Shown: positions 51,284 through 60,818 of the stretch, piece by piece
Layout: each line of letters starts with the position of its first letter
Numbering within the stretch: position 1 is the stretch's first letter
DNA from: Bradyrhizobium sp. WBAH42
GTDB lineage: Bacteria; Pseudomonadota; Alphaproteobacteria; Rhizobiales; Xanthobacteraceae
NCBI RefSeq assembly: GCF_024585265.1
Contig: NZ_CP036533.1
Location: 2,117,001-2,181,000 of the forward strand
Length of the DNA: 64,000 nt
Reading direction: 5' to 3'
Position numbers and translations under genes: made by a program
The notes under the pieces: model-generated
Databases searched by the model: none
The model's input: the letters and a program-made list of their open reading frames with translations, nothing else
What the model was told of the DNA's origin: nothing

Positions 51284-53194
51284 ATGAACGTCCAGGGCAA
51301 AAGCAGCTATCACGAGGTCCACGCGCGTTCGCTGGCGGATCCGGAAGGGTTCTGGGCCGAGGCAGCCAAGGACATCGACTGGATCGAGCCGGCGAAACAG
51401 ATCTTCGATCCCTCGCAAGGAACCTACGGCCGCTGGTTTGCCGGAGGCGTCGTCAACACCTGCTACAACGCCCTCGACCGCCACGTCGAACGCGGACGTG
51501 CCGACCAGGTCGCGCTGATCCATGATTCGCCGCTGACGGGTTCGGTCACCAAGCTCACCTATGCCGAACTGCTGAACGAGGTCCAGGCGCTCGCCGCAAT
51601 CATGCAGGATTTCGGCGTCGCCAAGGGCGACCGCGTCATCCTCTATATGCCGATGGTGCCGGAGGCGGTGGTCGCGATGCTCGCCTGCGCGCGGCTCGGT
51701 GCGGTGCACTCGGTGGTGTTCGGCGGCTTTGCCGCAAAGGAGCTTGCCACCCGCATCGACGATGCGCAGCCCAAGCTGATCCTGTCCGCCAGCTGCGGCA
51801 TCGAGCCCGGCCGCATCGTGCAGTACAAGCCGCTGCTCGACGAGGCGATCAGGCTTGCCGGCAGCAAGCCGAAGGCCTGCATCGTATTGCAACGCCCGCA
51901 GCTCACCTGCGAGATGACGCCGAGCCGCGATTACGACTGGGCCAGCCTGCGCCGCAAGGCGCTGAACGACGGCAAGCGCGCGGCTTGCGTGCCCGTCGCC
52001 GCGACCGACCCGCTCTACATCCTCTACACGTCGGGCACGACCGGCGTGCCGAAGGGCGTCGTGCGCGACAATGGCGGGCATCTCGTCGCGGTGAAATGGT
52101 CGATGTTCAACCTCTATGGCGTCAAGCCGGGCGAGGTCTGGTGGTGCGGCTCCGACATCGGCTGGGTGGTCGGCCACAGCTACATCGTCTACGGCCCGCT
52201 GCTGCACGGCGCGACCACGATCATGTACGAGGGCAAGCCGGTCGGCACGCCCGACGCCGGCGCGTTCTGGCGCGTGATCTCCGAGCACAAGGCGGTCGCC
52301 TTCTTCACCGCTCCGACGGCCTTCCGCGCCATCCGCAAGGACGACCCGGAAGGGAAATTCATTCGGCAGTACGATCTCTCGAAATTCCGCACCCTGTTCC
52401 TCGCCGGCGAGCGTGCCGATCCGCCGACCGTGGAATGGGCGGAGCAGCAGCTGAAGGTGCCGGTGATCGACCATTGGTGGCAGACCGAGACCGGCTGGTG
52501 CATCGCCGGCAATCCGGTCGGCCTCGGCATGCTGCCGGTGAAGCACGGCTCGCCGACGGTGCCGATGCCGGGCTACCAGGTCGATGTCGTCGATGAAGCG
52601 GCAAAGCCGGTCGGCCCCAACACCATGGGCTCGATCGTCATCAAGCTGCCGATGCCGCCGGGCTGCCTGCCCACGCTGTGGAATCAGGACGCGCGCTTCA
52701 AGGAAGCCTACTTGAGCGAATTCCCCGGCTATTACAAAACCTCCGACGCCGGCTACAAGGACGAGGACGGCTATGTCTTCGTGATGGGCCGCACCGACGA
52801 CATCATCAACGTCGCCGGCCATCGTCTCTCCACCGGCGGCATGGAGGAGATCCTGGCCTCGCATCCCGATGTCGCCGAATGCGCCGTGCTCGGCGTCAAG
52901 GACGCAATCAAGGGCGAGGTGCCGTGCGGCTTCCTGGTGCTGAAGGCGGGCGTGAAGCGCCCGCCCGCCGAGATCGAGAAGGAGATCATCGCGCTGGTGC
53001 GCGACAAGCTCGGCCCGGTCGCCGCGTTCAAGCTCGCCATCACCGTCGGCCGCCTGCCCAAGACGCGCTCCGGAAAGATCCTGCGCGGCACCATCAAGAA
53101 GATCGCCGACGGCGAATCCTGGACCATGCCGGCGACGATCGAGGATCCCAAGGCGCTCGACGAGATCGGCGAGGCGCTGAAGGGAAGGGTGTGA
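51284..53194 (+). CDS. prpE: Propionyl-CoA synthetase
   Basis: A 636-residue acyl-AMP-forming ligase. AMP-binding motif YTSGTTGVPKGV, WWQTETGW, GRTDDIINVAGHRLSTGGMEE and the catalytic lysine in RSGKILRGTIKKI are present. FHEVHARSLADPEGFWAEAAKDIDW at the N-terminus resembles PrpE and separates it from acetyl-CoA synthetase (Acs). It activates propionate. A GGGAGCG ribosome site precedes the ATG. It is alone, without a prpBCD cluster in the window. Confidence 0.9.
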   Translation: MNVQGKSSYHEVHARSLADPEGFWAEAAKDIDWIEPAKQIFDPSQGTYGRWFAGGVVNTCYNALDRHVERGRADQVALIHDSPLTGSVTKLTYAELLNEVQALAAIMQDFGVAKGDRVILYMPMVPEAVVAMLACARLGAVHSVVFGGFAAKELATRIDDAQPKLILSASCGIEPGRIVQYKPLLDEAIRLAGSKPKACIVLQRPQLTCEMTPSRDYDWASLRRKALNDGKRAACVPVAATDPLYILYTSGTTGVPKGVVRDNGGHLVAVKWSMFNLYGVKPGEVWWCGSDIGWVVGHSYIVYGPLLHGATTIMYEGKPVGTPDAGAFWRVISEHKAVAFFTAPTAFRAIRKDDPEGKFIRQYDLSKFRTLFLAGERADPPTVEWAEQQLKVPVIDHWWQTETGWCIAGNPVGLGMLPVKHGSPTVPMPGYQVDVVDEAAKPVGPNTMGSIVIKLPMPPGCLPTLWNQDARFKEAYLSEFPGYYKTSDAGYKDEDGYVFVMGRTDDIINVAGHRLSTGGMEEILASHPDVAECAVLGVKDAIKGEVPCGFLVLKAGVKRPPAEIEKEIIALVRDKLGPVAAFKLAITVGRLPKTRSGKILRGTIKKIADGESWTMPATIEDPKALDEIGEALKGRV

Positions 53195-53245
53195 GGAAGT
53201 TCTGCGGTCATACGGGCGAGGCGCGAGGTCGTCCCCAACTCAACT

Positions 53246-53347
53246 GTCATCACCCGCGGAAGCGGGTGATCCAGTACCCCGCGGCGATTGTGTGAGCCAA
53301 TGACCGCCGCGGCGTACTGGATTCCCCGCCTGCGCGGGGAATGACAG
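53246..53347. repeat. GTCATCACCCGCGGAAGCGGGTGAT palindromic element
   Basis: Left end TCATCACCCGC...GCGGGTGATCCAGTAC, right end GTACTGGATTCCCCGCCTGCGCGGGGAATGACAGCG, arms of an imperfect palindrome with the GTACTGGAT pair inside. It lies between prpE and the lipoprotein gene. Confidence 0.8.
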
Positions 53348-53424
53348 CGAGCGTGGAACGGCGCCCGGGGACTTACAATCTCCTCATTCCGCGCTAAACA
53401 GGGGCGGTCAACAAGGGACCCTCG

Positions 53425-53694
53425 ATGCCACTTGCCGCCGCGCCACGCCTGCTGACCGCCTTAGCTCTCGCCATCGCTCTCTCCGCCTGCTCGGCGCGCT
53501 ACCAGAATCCGGTGGCGATGGGCGGCGATGATGACGACGCGGTGTGCCAGAGCCGAGGCTATGCGCAAGGCTCGCCGGAATACGTGGCCTGCCGCAAGGA
53601 CCGCGACGTCCAGCGCAACGCCGCCACCGCGCGCGCCGATCGCCGCCAGCGCGATCTCGGCGAGTACATGTTGAACAACCCCGTGCGCCCATGA
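53425..53694 (+). CDS. Small lipoprotein
   Basis: An 89-residue lipoprotein. The signal ALALAIALSAC is cleaved before Cys22 (LSAC lipobox). The mature part (SARYQNPVAMGGDDDDAVCQSRGYAQGSPEYVACRKDRDVQRNA) has two cysteines with 13 residues between. I know no function. An AAGGGA site precedes the ATG. Confidence 0.72.
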   Translation: MPLAAAPRLLTALALAIALSACSARYQNPVAMGGDDDDAVCQSRGYAQGSPEYVACRKDRDVQRNAATARADRRQRDLGEYMLNNPVRP

Positions 53695-53880
53695 TGTGAG
53701 CTGCGGCACTACGTTGCCGCCCGCTTCGGATTCGCGCCTTCCGTGACACATCTGCAACGCCGGGGTCAAATCGCGTCGCGATGGTCCTGGTTTGATCGGC
53801 ATCAAATCCTTCACCGTCCTCTTTCTGCTCTGACGCTGATGTCGCGCAACGATGCGCGGACATGGTTGAAGGGGATTGCT

Positions 53881-54627
53881 ATGGATGGAACGATAAGAAA
53901 CTTGGCGCGGATCGCGACACTCGGCGCGCTGCTCGTGGGCACGCTTGCATCAGTGCAGGCCGCAGATCTGCCGGCCTACAAGAAGGCGCCGCCGCCGGTG
54001 GAGGCGTTCAATCCGTGGATGGTGCGCCTGCGGGTGCTCGGCGTGTTGCCGGATGCGGGCGGGAGCACCGTCAATGTCGCGGGCGTGCCTTCGCTGTCGT
54101 CGCCGAATTCAGGTCTGTCGATCAGCGACCAGGTCGTCCCCGAGCTCGACATCAGCTATTTCTTCACCAAGAACATCGCGGCCGAGCTGATCCTGGGCGT
54201 GACCAGACATTCGATCAGCGGCACCGGCTCGCTCGCGAACCTGCCGATCGGCAAGACCACGCTGCTGCCGCCGACGCTGACGCTGCAATATCACTTCGAC
54301 CAGTTCGGCGCGTTCAAGCCGTATGTCGGCGCGGGCGTGAACTACACCGTGTTCTTCAACAATTCCGCCGCCAACGTGCCGGCGGCCATCGTCGGACCGC
54401 CCGCGATCGTCGCCACCGCAACGAACCTGCACGTCAGCAATGCCTGGGGCGGTGCCGTCCAGTTCGGCTTCGACTACATGATCGACCGGCACTGGGGTCT
54501 CAACGTCGACGTCAAGAAGCTCTGGCTGCGCCCGAACTACAGCGCGACCGTCTCCGGCCTGCCGGTCACCGGCACAGCGCATATCGATCCCTGGCTGGTC
54601 GGCGCCGGCGTGACGTACAAGTTCTGA
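53881..54627 (+). CDS. OmpW family outer membrane protein
   Basis: A 248-residue exported protein (signal LARIATLGALLVGTLASVQA). The mature part shows WMVRLRVLGVLPDAGGSTVNV, ISYFFTKNIAAELILGVTRHSI, LTLQYHFDQFGAFKPYVGAGVNYTVFF and the C-terminal DPWLVGAGVTYKF, the eight-strand OmpW pattern with an aromatic C-terminal residue for outer-membrane insertion. Proposed to pass small hydrophobic compounds. The ATG at 53881 is chosen for the signal peptide. A terminator follows. Confidence 0.93.
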   Translation: MDGTIRNLARIATLGALLVGTLASVQAADLPAYKKAPPPVEAFNPWMVRLRVLGVLPDAGGSTVNVAGVPSLSSPNSGLSISDQVVPELDISYFFTKNIAAELILGVTRHSISGTGSLANLPIGKTTLLPPTLTLQYHFDQFGAFKPYVGAGVNYTVFFNNSAANVPAAIVGPPAIVATATNLHVSNAWGGAVQFGFDYMIDRHWGLNVDVKKLWLRPNYSATVSGLPVTGTAHIDPWLVGAGVTYKF

Positions 54628-54673
54628 GGCGTTTGCGGCGTCCGTCTCGACGCTCGCGCTCTCACACGCAAAA

Positions 54674-54703
54674 AAAACGCGGCAGGTTTCCTTGCCGCGT
54701 TTT
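54674..54703. terminator. Bidirectional intrinsic terminator
   Basis: Eleven-base arms AAAACGCGGCA and TGCCGCGTTTT around GGTTTCCT, with an A-run before and a T-run after. It serves both ompW-like and the convergent trcR gene. Confidence 0.9.
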
Positions 54704-54730
54704 TCGTGCGTTCGATCGTCGAGGAGGGGG

Positions 54731-55426
54731 CTACTCCTCCTCTTGGTCCTGCTTCTTTCCGCCGAGCGTCTTCAGCTTGGCGAACACGGCGTCGACGTTG
54801 AGGTCGTCGCTCGATCGCTCGGCAGGCTCGAACTCGTCTTTCTTGGTGGTCTCGGACGCCGGCAGCAGGGTGGCGCCGCCATAGGCTGCGTCGATCGGCT
54901 TTTCCTTCGCCGCGCGCTGCACCTCGAAATCGAGCTCGATCTGCGAGCACAGGCCGAGGGTGACCGGGTCGATCGGGGTCAGCGACGAGGTGTTCCAGTG
55001 GGTACGGTCGCGCACGCTGGCGATCGTGCTCTTGGTGGTGCCGACCAGGCGCATGATCTGGGCGTCCTTGAGCTCCGGATGGTTGCGCAGCAGCCAGAGG
55101 ATGGCGCTCGGGCGCTCATGGCGGCGCGAGACCGGGGTGTAACGCGGGCCCTTGCGCTTGGGCTGGGGCGGCAGCACCACCTTGCTCTCCTGGAGGCGGA
55201 GCCGGTAGTCCGGGTTCTTCTCGCCCTTCTCGATCTCCTCGCGGGTCAGCTGGCCGTTGGAGAGGGGATCCATGCCCTTGATGCCCTGGGCGGCGTCGCC
55301 GTCGGCGATGGCGCGCACCTCGAGGGGATGCATCTTGGTGAAATCGGCGACCTGATCGAAGGTCAGCGCGGTGTTGTCGAGCAGCCAAACGGCGGTCGCC
55401 TTGGGCATCAGAGGTGCGTTGCTCAT
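54731..55426 (-). CDS. trcR: Cell cycle transcriptional regulator TrcR (DUF1013)
   Basis: A 231-residue member of the DUF1013 family, known in Caulobacter as the transcription-associated cell-cycle regulator TrcR. It begins MSNAPLMPKATAVWLLDNTALTFDQVADFTKMHPLEVRAIADGDAAQGIKGMDP, and the centre has RPSAILWLLRNHPELKDAQIMRLVGTTKSTIASVRDRTHWN, a helix-turn-helix-like region. AAGGAGA precedes the ATG. A clear promoter is at 55505-55533 on the same strand. Convergent to the OmpW gene with a terminator between. Confidence 0.92.
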   Translation of the reverse strand: MSNAPLMPKATAVWLLDNTALTFDQVADFTKMHPLEVRAIADGDAAQGIKGMDPLSNGQLTREEIEKGEKNPDYRLRLQESKVVLPPQPKRKGPRYTPVSRRHERPSAILWLLRNHPELKDAQIMRLVGTTKSTIASVRDRTHWNTSSLTPIDPVTLGLCSQIELDFEVQRAAKEKPIDAAYGGATLLPASETTKKDEFEPAERSSDDLNVDAVFAKLKTLGGKKQDQEEE

Positions 55427-55504
55427 GGCAAATCTCCTTTGTGCTTCGCCCACCCCTCTGGAGGCGAAACCGGTGGTCATCAGCGATGACAGGGAATTCG
55501 CGCT

Positions 55505-55533
55505 ATATAAGCCCGGAGGGGGTAGCCATGCAA
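55505..55533 (-). promoter_or_regulatory. Predicted sigma-70-type promoter of trcR
   Basis: On the minus strand TTGCAT (55528-55533) and TTATAT (55505-55510) lie exactly 17 bases apart, about 80 bases before the trcR start. The boxes match the vegetative consensus well for an alphaproteobacterium. Confidence 0.55.
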
Positions 55534-55691
55534 TGGTTCTGCTATAGATAGTGCCTTGACACCGCCCGAAAGGGGGCCCAATTCCCTTTGAACCGCTGTA
55601 GGGTTCAAGCCGACAGTTTTAAGCCTAATTCCCATCCATCGACCGCCCCCGCCAGAAGGCGAAACGGGTGATTCGGTCCCGAGATCGCTCA

Positions 55692-56660
55692 ATGTCAGCC
55701 AAACCAGACCTCAAGATCGTGCTTTGTTCTCCCCGCGGCTTTTGTGCCGGGGTGGTCCGGGCGATCGACACCGTGGAACGGGCGCTCGATAAGTACGGTG
55801 CCCCCGTCTATGTTCGCCACGAGATTGTGCACAACAAGTACGTCGTCGATGGGTTGAAGAAGAAGGGCGCCATCTTCGTCGAGGAGCTCGCCGAAATCCC
55901 CGAAAACACCACCGCCCCGGTGGTGTTCTCGGCCCACGGCGTGCCGAAGTCGGTTCCGGCCGACGCCCAGTCCCGCAACCTGTTCTCGCTGGATGCGACC
56001 TGCCCGCTCGTGACCAAGGTGCATCGCGAGGCCGCGATCCACTTCAAGCGCGGCCGCGAGATCTTCCTGATCGGCCATTCCCACCATCCCGAGGTGGTCG
56101 GCACGCTCGGCCAGCTGCCGCCCGGCGCCGTGACCCTGATCGAGACCGCCGAGGATGCCAAGACCATCACGCCGAAGGATCCCAACAACCTCGCCTTCGT
56201 GACCCAGACCACGCTGTCGATCGACGACACCGCGGAGATCGTCGCGCTGCTCAAGGAGCGCTTCCCGAACATCAACGGGCCGCACAAGGAAGACATCTGC
56301 TACGCCACCACTAACCGCCAGCTCGCGGTGAAGAAGGTGGCGCCGGTGGTGGACGCGCTCATCGTCGTCGGTGCCCCCAATTCGTCGAACTCGCAGCGCC
56401 TGCGCGAGGTTGCCGAGCGCGAGGGCTGCAAGATCGCGGTGCTGGCGCAGCGCGCCGCCGACCTCGACTGGGGCAGGTTCGGCAACATCAAGAGTCTCGG
56501 CATCACGGCGGGCGCGTCGGCGCCGGAGGTGATCGTCGAGGAGATCATGGACGCCTTCGCCGAGCGCTACACGCTGCACGTGGAGACGGTCTCGGCCGCG
56601 GAGGAGAATGAGTTCTTCCCGCTGCCGCGTCAGGTGCGCCCCGAAGCTGCCGCCGAGTAG
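55692..56660 (+). CDS. ispH: 4-hydroxy-3-methylbut-2-enyl diphosphate reductase
   Basis: A 322-residue iron-sulfur enzyme of the MEP isoprenoid pathway, which reduces HMBPP to IPP and DMAPP. The three cluster cysteines are visible: [20 protein letters not shown] and [10 protein letters not shown]. Other motifs are [11 protein letters not shown] and GHSHHPEV. The ATG at 55692 is the family start. It is followed after six bases by thrB and then rnhA, the usual alphaproteobacterial order ispH-thrB-rnhA. Confidence 0.97.
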   Translation: MSAKPDLKIVLCSPRGFCAGVVRAIDTVERALDKYGAPVYVRHEIVHNKYVVDGLKKKGAIFVEELAEIPENTTAPVVFSAHGVPKSVPADAQSRNLFSLDATCPLVTKVHREAAIHFKRGREIFLIGHSHHPEVVGTLGQLPPGAVTLIETAEDAKTITPKDPNNLAFVTQTTLSIDDTAEIVALLKERFPNINGPHKEDICYATTNRQLAVKKVAPVVDALIVVGAPNSSNSQRLREVAEREGCKIAVLAQRAADLDWGRFGNIKSLGITAGASAPEVIVEEIMDAFAERYTLHVETVSAAEENEFFPLPRQVRPEAAAE

Positions 56661-56666
56661 ACCTTT

Positions 56667-57650
56667 ATGGCGGTCTACACCGACGTCGCCGCCGACGAGC
56701 TTGCGGATTTCCTGAAGCAATACGATCTCGGCGAATTGCTCTCCTACAAGGGCATCGCCGAGGGCGTCGAAAACTCCAACTTCCTGCTGCACACGAGCAA
56801 AGGCTCGTTCATCCTCACGCTCTACGAAAAGCGCGTGGCGAAGAACGATCTGCCGTTCTTCCTCGGACTGATGACGCACCTCGCCGAGCACGGCGTCAAT
56901 TGTCCGCTGCCCGTGCGGGGACGCGACGGCGAGGCGTTGCGCGAGCTCGCAGGCCGGCCCGCCGCGATCATCACCTTTCTCGAAGGCGTCTGGCCGCGCA
57001 AGCCGAACGCGACCCATTGCGCCGGGGTCGGCGAGGGGCTGGCCCGGATGCATCTGGCCGGCGCCAATTTCGCGGTTCGGCGCGCCAACGCACTCTCGGT
57101 CGCCGGCTGGCGGCCGCTGTTCGATGCGGCTTCGAACCGGGCCGACGAGGTGCAGCCGGGGCTGCGCGCCTTCCTCGCCGCCGAGCTCGACCATCTCTCG
57201 AGCGGGATCTGGCCGAGCAACCTGCCCGAAGGCGTGATCCATGCCGACCTCTTCAACGACAACGTCTTCTTCCTCGGCGACAAGCTCTCGGGGATCATCG
57301 ATTTCACCTTCGCCTGCTACGACATGCTGGCCTATGACGTCGCGATCTGCCTCAACGCCTGGTGCTTCGAGCCTGATCATTCCTTCAACGTCACAAAGGC
57401 GCGCGCCTTCCTCAACGCCTATGGCCGCGTGCGCCAGCTGAGCGAAGCCGAAGAGGCCGCGCTGCCGCTGTTGGCGCGCGGCGCCGCCATCCGCTTCCTG
57501 CTGACGCGGCTGGTCGACTGGCTCAACGTGCCGCCGGGCGCGCTGGTCAAGCCGAAGGACCCGCTGGAATATGTTCGCAAGCTGCGCTTCCACCAGAGTG
57601 TGACGAGCGTGCGCGACTACGGGTTGACGCCGTCGGGGCTGGTGGCGTGA
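56667..57650 (+). CDS. thrB: Homoserine kinase (APH-type ThrB)
   Basis: A 327-residue kinase of the choline/aminoglycoside kinase fold that phosphorylates homoserine in threonine synthesis. Motifs are [25 protein letters not shown] and the catalytic [36 protein letters not shown]. It is the ThrB type found in alphaproteobacteria. It lies between ispH and rnhA, with the rnhA GTG overlapping its stop. No start doubt: ATG follows the ispH stop by six bases. Confidence 0.95.
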   Translation: MAVYTDVAADELADFLKQYDLGELLSYKGIAEGVENSNFLLHTSKGSFILTLYEKRVAKNDLPFFLGLMTHLAEHGVNCPLPVRGRDGEALRELAGRPAAIITFLEGVWPRKPNATHCAGVGEGLARMHLAGANFAVRRANALSVAGWRPLFDAASNRADEVQPGLRAFLAAELDHLSSGIWPSNLPEGVIHADLFNDNVFFLGDKLSGIIDFTFACYDMLAYDVAICLNAWCFEPDHSFNVTKARAFLNAYGRVRQLSEAEEAALPLLARGAAIRFLLTRLVDWLNVPPGALVKPKDPLEYVRKLRFHQSVTSVRDYGLTPSGLVA

Positions 57651-58111
57651 GCGAGCTTCCCAATGTCACGATCTATACCGACGGCGCCTGCTCGGGAAAT
57701 CCCGGGCCGGGCGGCTGGGGCGCGATCCTGAAGTTCGGCGACAAGGAGAAGGAGCTGAACGGCGGCCAGCCGCACACCACCAACAACCAGATGGAATTGA
57801 TGGCGGCGATCTCGGCGCTCGAAGCGTTGAAGAGGCCGTGCACGGTCGATCTCTATACCGACAGCCAGTATGTCCGGCAGGGCATCACCGGCTGGATCTT
57901 CGGCTGGAAGCGCAACGGCTGGCGTACCGCCGACAAGAAGCCGGTGAAGAACGTCGAGCTATGGCAACGCCTCGACGCCGCGCTGAAGCAGCACGAAGTC
58001 CGCTGGCATTGGGTCAAGGGCCACGCTGGCCACCCCGAGAACGAGCGCGCCGATCAGCTCGCGCGCGACGGCATCGCCGTGGCGCGGTTGCAGCAGCGGG
58101 TGAGGAAGTAG
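57647..58111 (+). CDS. rnhA: Ribonuclease HI
   Basis: A 154-residue RNase H1, which cuts RNA in RNA-DNA hybrids. The four catalytic acids are in [37 protein letters not shown] and [12 protein letters not shown]. Length and order of motifs match the E. coli enzyme. It starts with GTG overlapping the thrB stop (GTGA) and is translationally coupled. Confidence 0.97.
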   Translation: MSELPNVTIYTDGACSGNPGPGGWGAILKFGDKEKELNGGQPHTTNNQMELMAAISALEALKRPCTVDLYTDSQYVRQGITGWIFGWKRNGWRTADKKPVKNVELWQRLDAALKQHEVRWHWVKGHAGHPENERADQLARDGIAVARLQQRVRK

Positions 58112-58113
58112 GT

Positions 58114-58213
58114 GTCATTCCGGGGCGCCCGGAGGGCGAGCCCGGAATCCATTCCTCTACGCGTTGTGACGTAAGATGGATTCCGGGCTGGCGCTGCGCG
58201 CGCCCCGGAATGA
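58114..58213. repeat. GTCATTCCGGGGC palindromic element (second copy)
   Basis: Ends TCATTCCGGGGCGCCC and GCGCGCCCCGGAATGACC, inner CCCGGAATCCATT / AATGGATTCCGGG-like arms. Same family as 20079-20193. It lies between the convergent rnhA and peroxiredoxin genes. Confidence 0.85.
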
Positions 58214-58221
58214 CCAGAGTC

Positions 58222-58707
58222 TCACAGCTGCCCGAGCAACGTATCTCCGCCCGACACCTCGACTTTGCCGGGCATCGCCTCGAGGTTCAGCTTCTTGACC
58301 ACGCCGTCCTCAATCAGCATCGAATAGCGCTTGGAGCGGATGCCGAGGCCGTTGGCGGAGGCGTCCAGCTCCATGCCGATCGCCTTGGTGAAGTCGGCAT
58401 TGCCGTCGGCGAGGAAGATCGCCTCGTCGCGCTGGTCGGTGTCGCGCTTCCAGGCGTTCATGACGAAGGCGTCGTTGACCGAGACGATGGCGATGGTGTC
58501 GACGCCCTTGTCCTTCATGGCATAGGCGTTGAGGAAGATGCTCGGCAGATGCATCTTGTGGCAGGTGCCGGTATAGGCGCCGGGCACCGCGAACAGCGCC
58601 ACCTTCTTGCCCTTGAAGACGTCGTCGGTGGTCTTCACCTGCGGGCCTTCCGCCGTCATCACGCGGAATTTCGCCTCGGGCAGCTTGTCGCCAATCTGGA
58701 TCGCCAT
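58222..58707 (-). CDS. Peroxiredoxin (Prx5/redoxin type)
   Basis: A 161-residue thiol peroxidase. The peroxidatic site is PGAYTGTCHKMHLP (Thr46, Cys49), where the family usually has PGAFTPTCS, so the second Pro is replaced by Gly and the Ser by His. Only this Cys is present, so it is a one-Cys form that needs an outside reductant. GGAGAA lies before the ATG. Confidence 0.9.
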   Translation of the reverse strand: MAIQIGDKLPEAKFRVMTAEGPQVKTTDDVFKGKKVALFAVPGAYTGTCHKMHLPSIFLNAYAMKDKGVDTIAIVSVNDAFVMNAWKRDTDQRDEAIFLADGNADFTKAIGMELDASANGLGIRSKRYSMLIEDGVVKKLNLEAMPGKVEVSGGDTLLGQL

Positions 58708-58741
58708 CGTCGTTTCTCCATGGAAATGGGCCGGGGGCTGT

Positions 58742-58786
58742 TCTAGAGCATTTTACCGCCGGAGGGAAACGGCTTCACCGCGCTGT
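58742..58786. repeat. TCTAGAGCATTTT-type Rhizobiales intergenic segment
   Basis: Segment with CTAGAGCATTTTAC and GAAACGGCTTCACC, a pattern common in Rhizobiales intergenic repeats. It sits just before the CGTCATTGCGAG element copy 3. Confidence 0.5.
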
Positions 58787-58811
58787 GATGAGGCGACGGT
58801 CGCAATTTTCT

Positions 58812-58899
58812 CGTCATTGCGAGGAGCTCTTGCGACGAAGCAATCCAGACTGTCTCTGCGGAAATAACTCTGGATTGTTTCGCTACGCTCGCAATGACG
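58812..58899. repeat. CGTCATTGCGAG palindromic element, copy 3
   Basis: Left end TCGTCATTGCGAGGAGC, right end CGCTCGCAATGACG, with AAGCAATCCAG / CTGGATTG inside. Same family as 12311-12436 and 37781-37868. Confidence 0.9.
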
Positions 58900-58942
58900 A
58901 TGGGGCGCGTGGGCGCGCCCCATCGAGCCGAGAGGCGTGCCT

Positions 58943-60628
58943 TTAAGCCGCTTCCGCCTTCTTCTCGTCGCGGAGCTGCCGGCGCAGGATCTTGCCGACA
59001 TTGGTCTTCGGCAGGTCGTTGCGGAATTCGATGTGCTTGGGCACCTTGTAGCCGGTGAGCTGCTCGTGACAGAACTTGATCACGGCTTCGGCGGTGAGGT
59101 TCGGGTCCTTCTTCACCACGAAGGCCTTCACCGCTTCCCCGGACTTGGAATCGGGGATGCCGATCACGGCGCATTCGAGCACGCCCGGATGGCTCGCGAT
59201 CACTTCCTCGATCTCGTTCGGATAGACGTTGAAGCCCGAGACCAGGATCATGTCCTTCTTGCGGTCGACGATCTTGGTGTAGCCCTTCTCGTCCATCACG
59301 CCGATGTCGCCGGTGCGGAAAAAGCCGTCCGCGGTCATCACCTTGGCGGTCTCTTCCGGCCTGTTCCAGTAGCCGGACATCACCTGCGGGCCCTTGGCGC
59401 AGATCTCGCCGGCCTGGCCGAGCGGGACTTCGTTGCCGTCATCGTCGCGGATCGAGATGTAGGTCGAGGGCACCGGGATGCCGATCGTCCCGGTGAACTC
59501 GGTTGCCGTCGCCGGGTTGCAGGTCAGCGTCGGCGAGGTCTCCGACAGGCCGTAGCCTTCGGCAATGAAGCAGCCGGTGATCGCCTTCCATTGATCGGCC
59601 ACGGGGCGCTGCACCGCCATGCCGCCGCCGTTGGAGATCTTCAGCTTGGAGAAGTCGAGCTTCTTGAAATCGGGATGGTGCATCAAGCCGTTGTAGAGCG
59701 TGTTCACGGCCGGGAAGCTGTTGACCTGGTATTTCGCCAGCTCCTTGACGAAGCCGGCGATATCGCGCGGGTTCGGGATCAGCAGGTTGCAGCCGCCGGC
59801 GCGCACCGCCAGCAGATAACAGGCCGTCAGCGCGAAGATGTGATAGAGCGGCAGCGCGCAGACGATCATGAGCTGCTCGACATGCGGCGGCGCATTGAGC
59901 GCCGGCTGCAGCCAGGCGTCGTTCTGCAGGACGTTCGCGACGATGTTGCGATGAAGCAGCGTGGCGCCCTTGGAGACGCCGGTGGTGCCGCCGGTATATT
60001 GCAGGAAGGCGACGTCACCCGGCGACAGCTTCGGCGTGTTGAACGTCATGCCGCGGCCGGCGGATAGCGCGTCGTTGAAGGAGACCGAGCCTGGCAGCGA
60101 CCAGGCCGGGACCATCTTCTTGACCCGGCGGACGACGAGGTTGACGATCACGCCCTTGAAGCCGAGCAGGTCGCCCATGCTGGCGACGATGACGTGCTTC
60201 ACCTGCGTTCTCGCGATCACCTGCTCGACGGTGTGAGCGAAGTTCTCCAACACGATGATGGCTTCGGCGCCGGAATCCTTGAGCTGGTGCTCGAGCTCGC
60301 GCGGGGTATAGAGCGGGTTGACGTTGACCACCGCGAAACCGGCGCGCAGCACGGCGGCGGTTGCGACCGGATATTGCAGCACGTTCGGCATCATGATGGC
60401 GACACGCGCGCCGCGCTGCAGCCCGCGGCCTTGCAAGTACGCGGCGAGCGCGACCGACATTTGGTCGAGGTCGCGATAGCTGAGCGACTTGTCCATGCAG
60501 ATGAACGCCTTGCGGTCGGCGAACTTGGTGAAGCTCTCCTCCAGCAGGTCGACCAGCGATGCGTATTGCGTCGGCTCGATATCGGCGGGCACGCCGGGCG
60601 GATATTGCTTGAGCCAGATGCGCTCCAT
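58943..60628 (-). CDS. fadD: Long-chain fatty-acid-CoA ligase
   Basis: A 561-residue AMP-forming acyl-CoA synthetase. Motifs are QYTGGTTGVSKGATLLH, YGLSETSP, and DRKKDMILVSGFNVYPNEIEEV, with the C-terminal lysine in GKILRRQL. The fatty-acid recognition region LKISNGGGMAVQRP is typical for FadD. GGGGAG lies before the ATG. It is divided by about 190 bases from the divergently placed D,D-carboxypeptidase on the same strand. Confidence 0.93.
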   Translation of the reverse strand: MERIWLKQYPPGVPADIEPTQYASLVDLLEESFTKFADRKAFICMDKSLSYRDLDQMSVALAAYLQGRGLQRGARVAIMMPNVLQYPVATAAVLRAGFAVVNVNPLYTPRELEHQLKDSGAEAIIVLENFAHTVEQVIARTQVKHVIVASMGDLLGFKGVIVNLVVRRVKKMVPAWSLPGSVSFNDALSAGRGMTFNTPKLSPGDVAFLQYTGGTTGVSKGATLLHRNIVANVLQNDAWLQPALNAPPHVEQLMIVCALPLYHIFALTACYLLAVRAGGCNLLIPNPRDIAGFVKELAKYQVNSFPAVNTLYNGLMHHPDFKKLDFSKLKISNGGGMAVQRPVADQWKAITGCFIAEGYGLSETSPTLTCNPATATEFTGTIGIPVPSTYISIRDDDGNEVPLGQAGEICAKGPQVMSGYWNRPEETAKVMTADGFFRTGDIGVMDEKGYTKIVDRKKDMILVSGFNVYPNEIEEVIASHPGVLECAVIGIPDSKSGEAVKAFVVKKDPNLTAEAVIKFCHEQLTGYKVPKHIEFRNDLPKTNVGKILRRQLRDEKKAEAA

Positions 60629-60818
60629 GGAAGACTCCCCTCATTGACCAGGGCCCGTTGTCCTCGGGCTTGCCTCGTTGCCGCCAGTATCCAGCTTGCC
60701 GGAACGGGTGGCAAGCCATCGTGGCTTAGGGCAAAGGTCGGGGTGTCGCTACTGGAATCGTCGCAAAACCGCGCTGCCGCAGGTGCGAAGCGCGGGCTGG
60801 CTCAATTCCGAGAAGGCG

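Noticed and set aside
51284..53194. Acetyl-CoA synthetase as the name for this ligase
   Set aside because: The N-terminus and length fit PrpE rather than Acs, which is usually about 650 residues with a different opening.
55695..57593. A 632-residue open frame on the minus strand
   Set aside because: It is antisense to ispH and thrB, both certain genes with conserved motifs.
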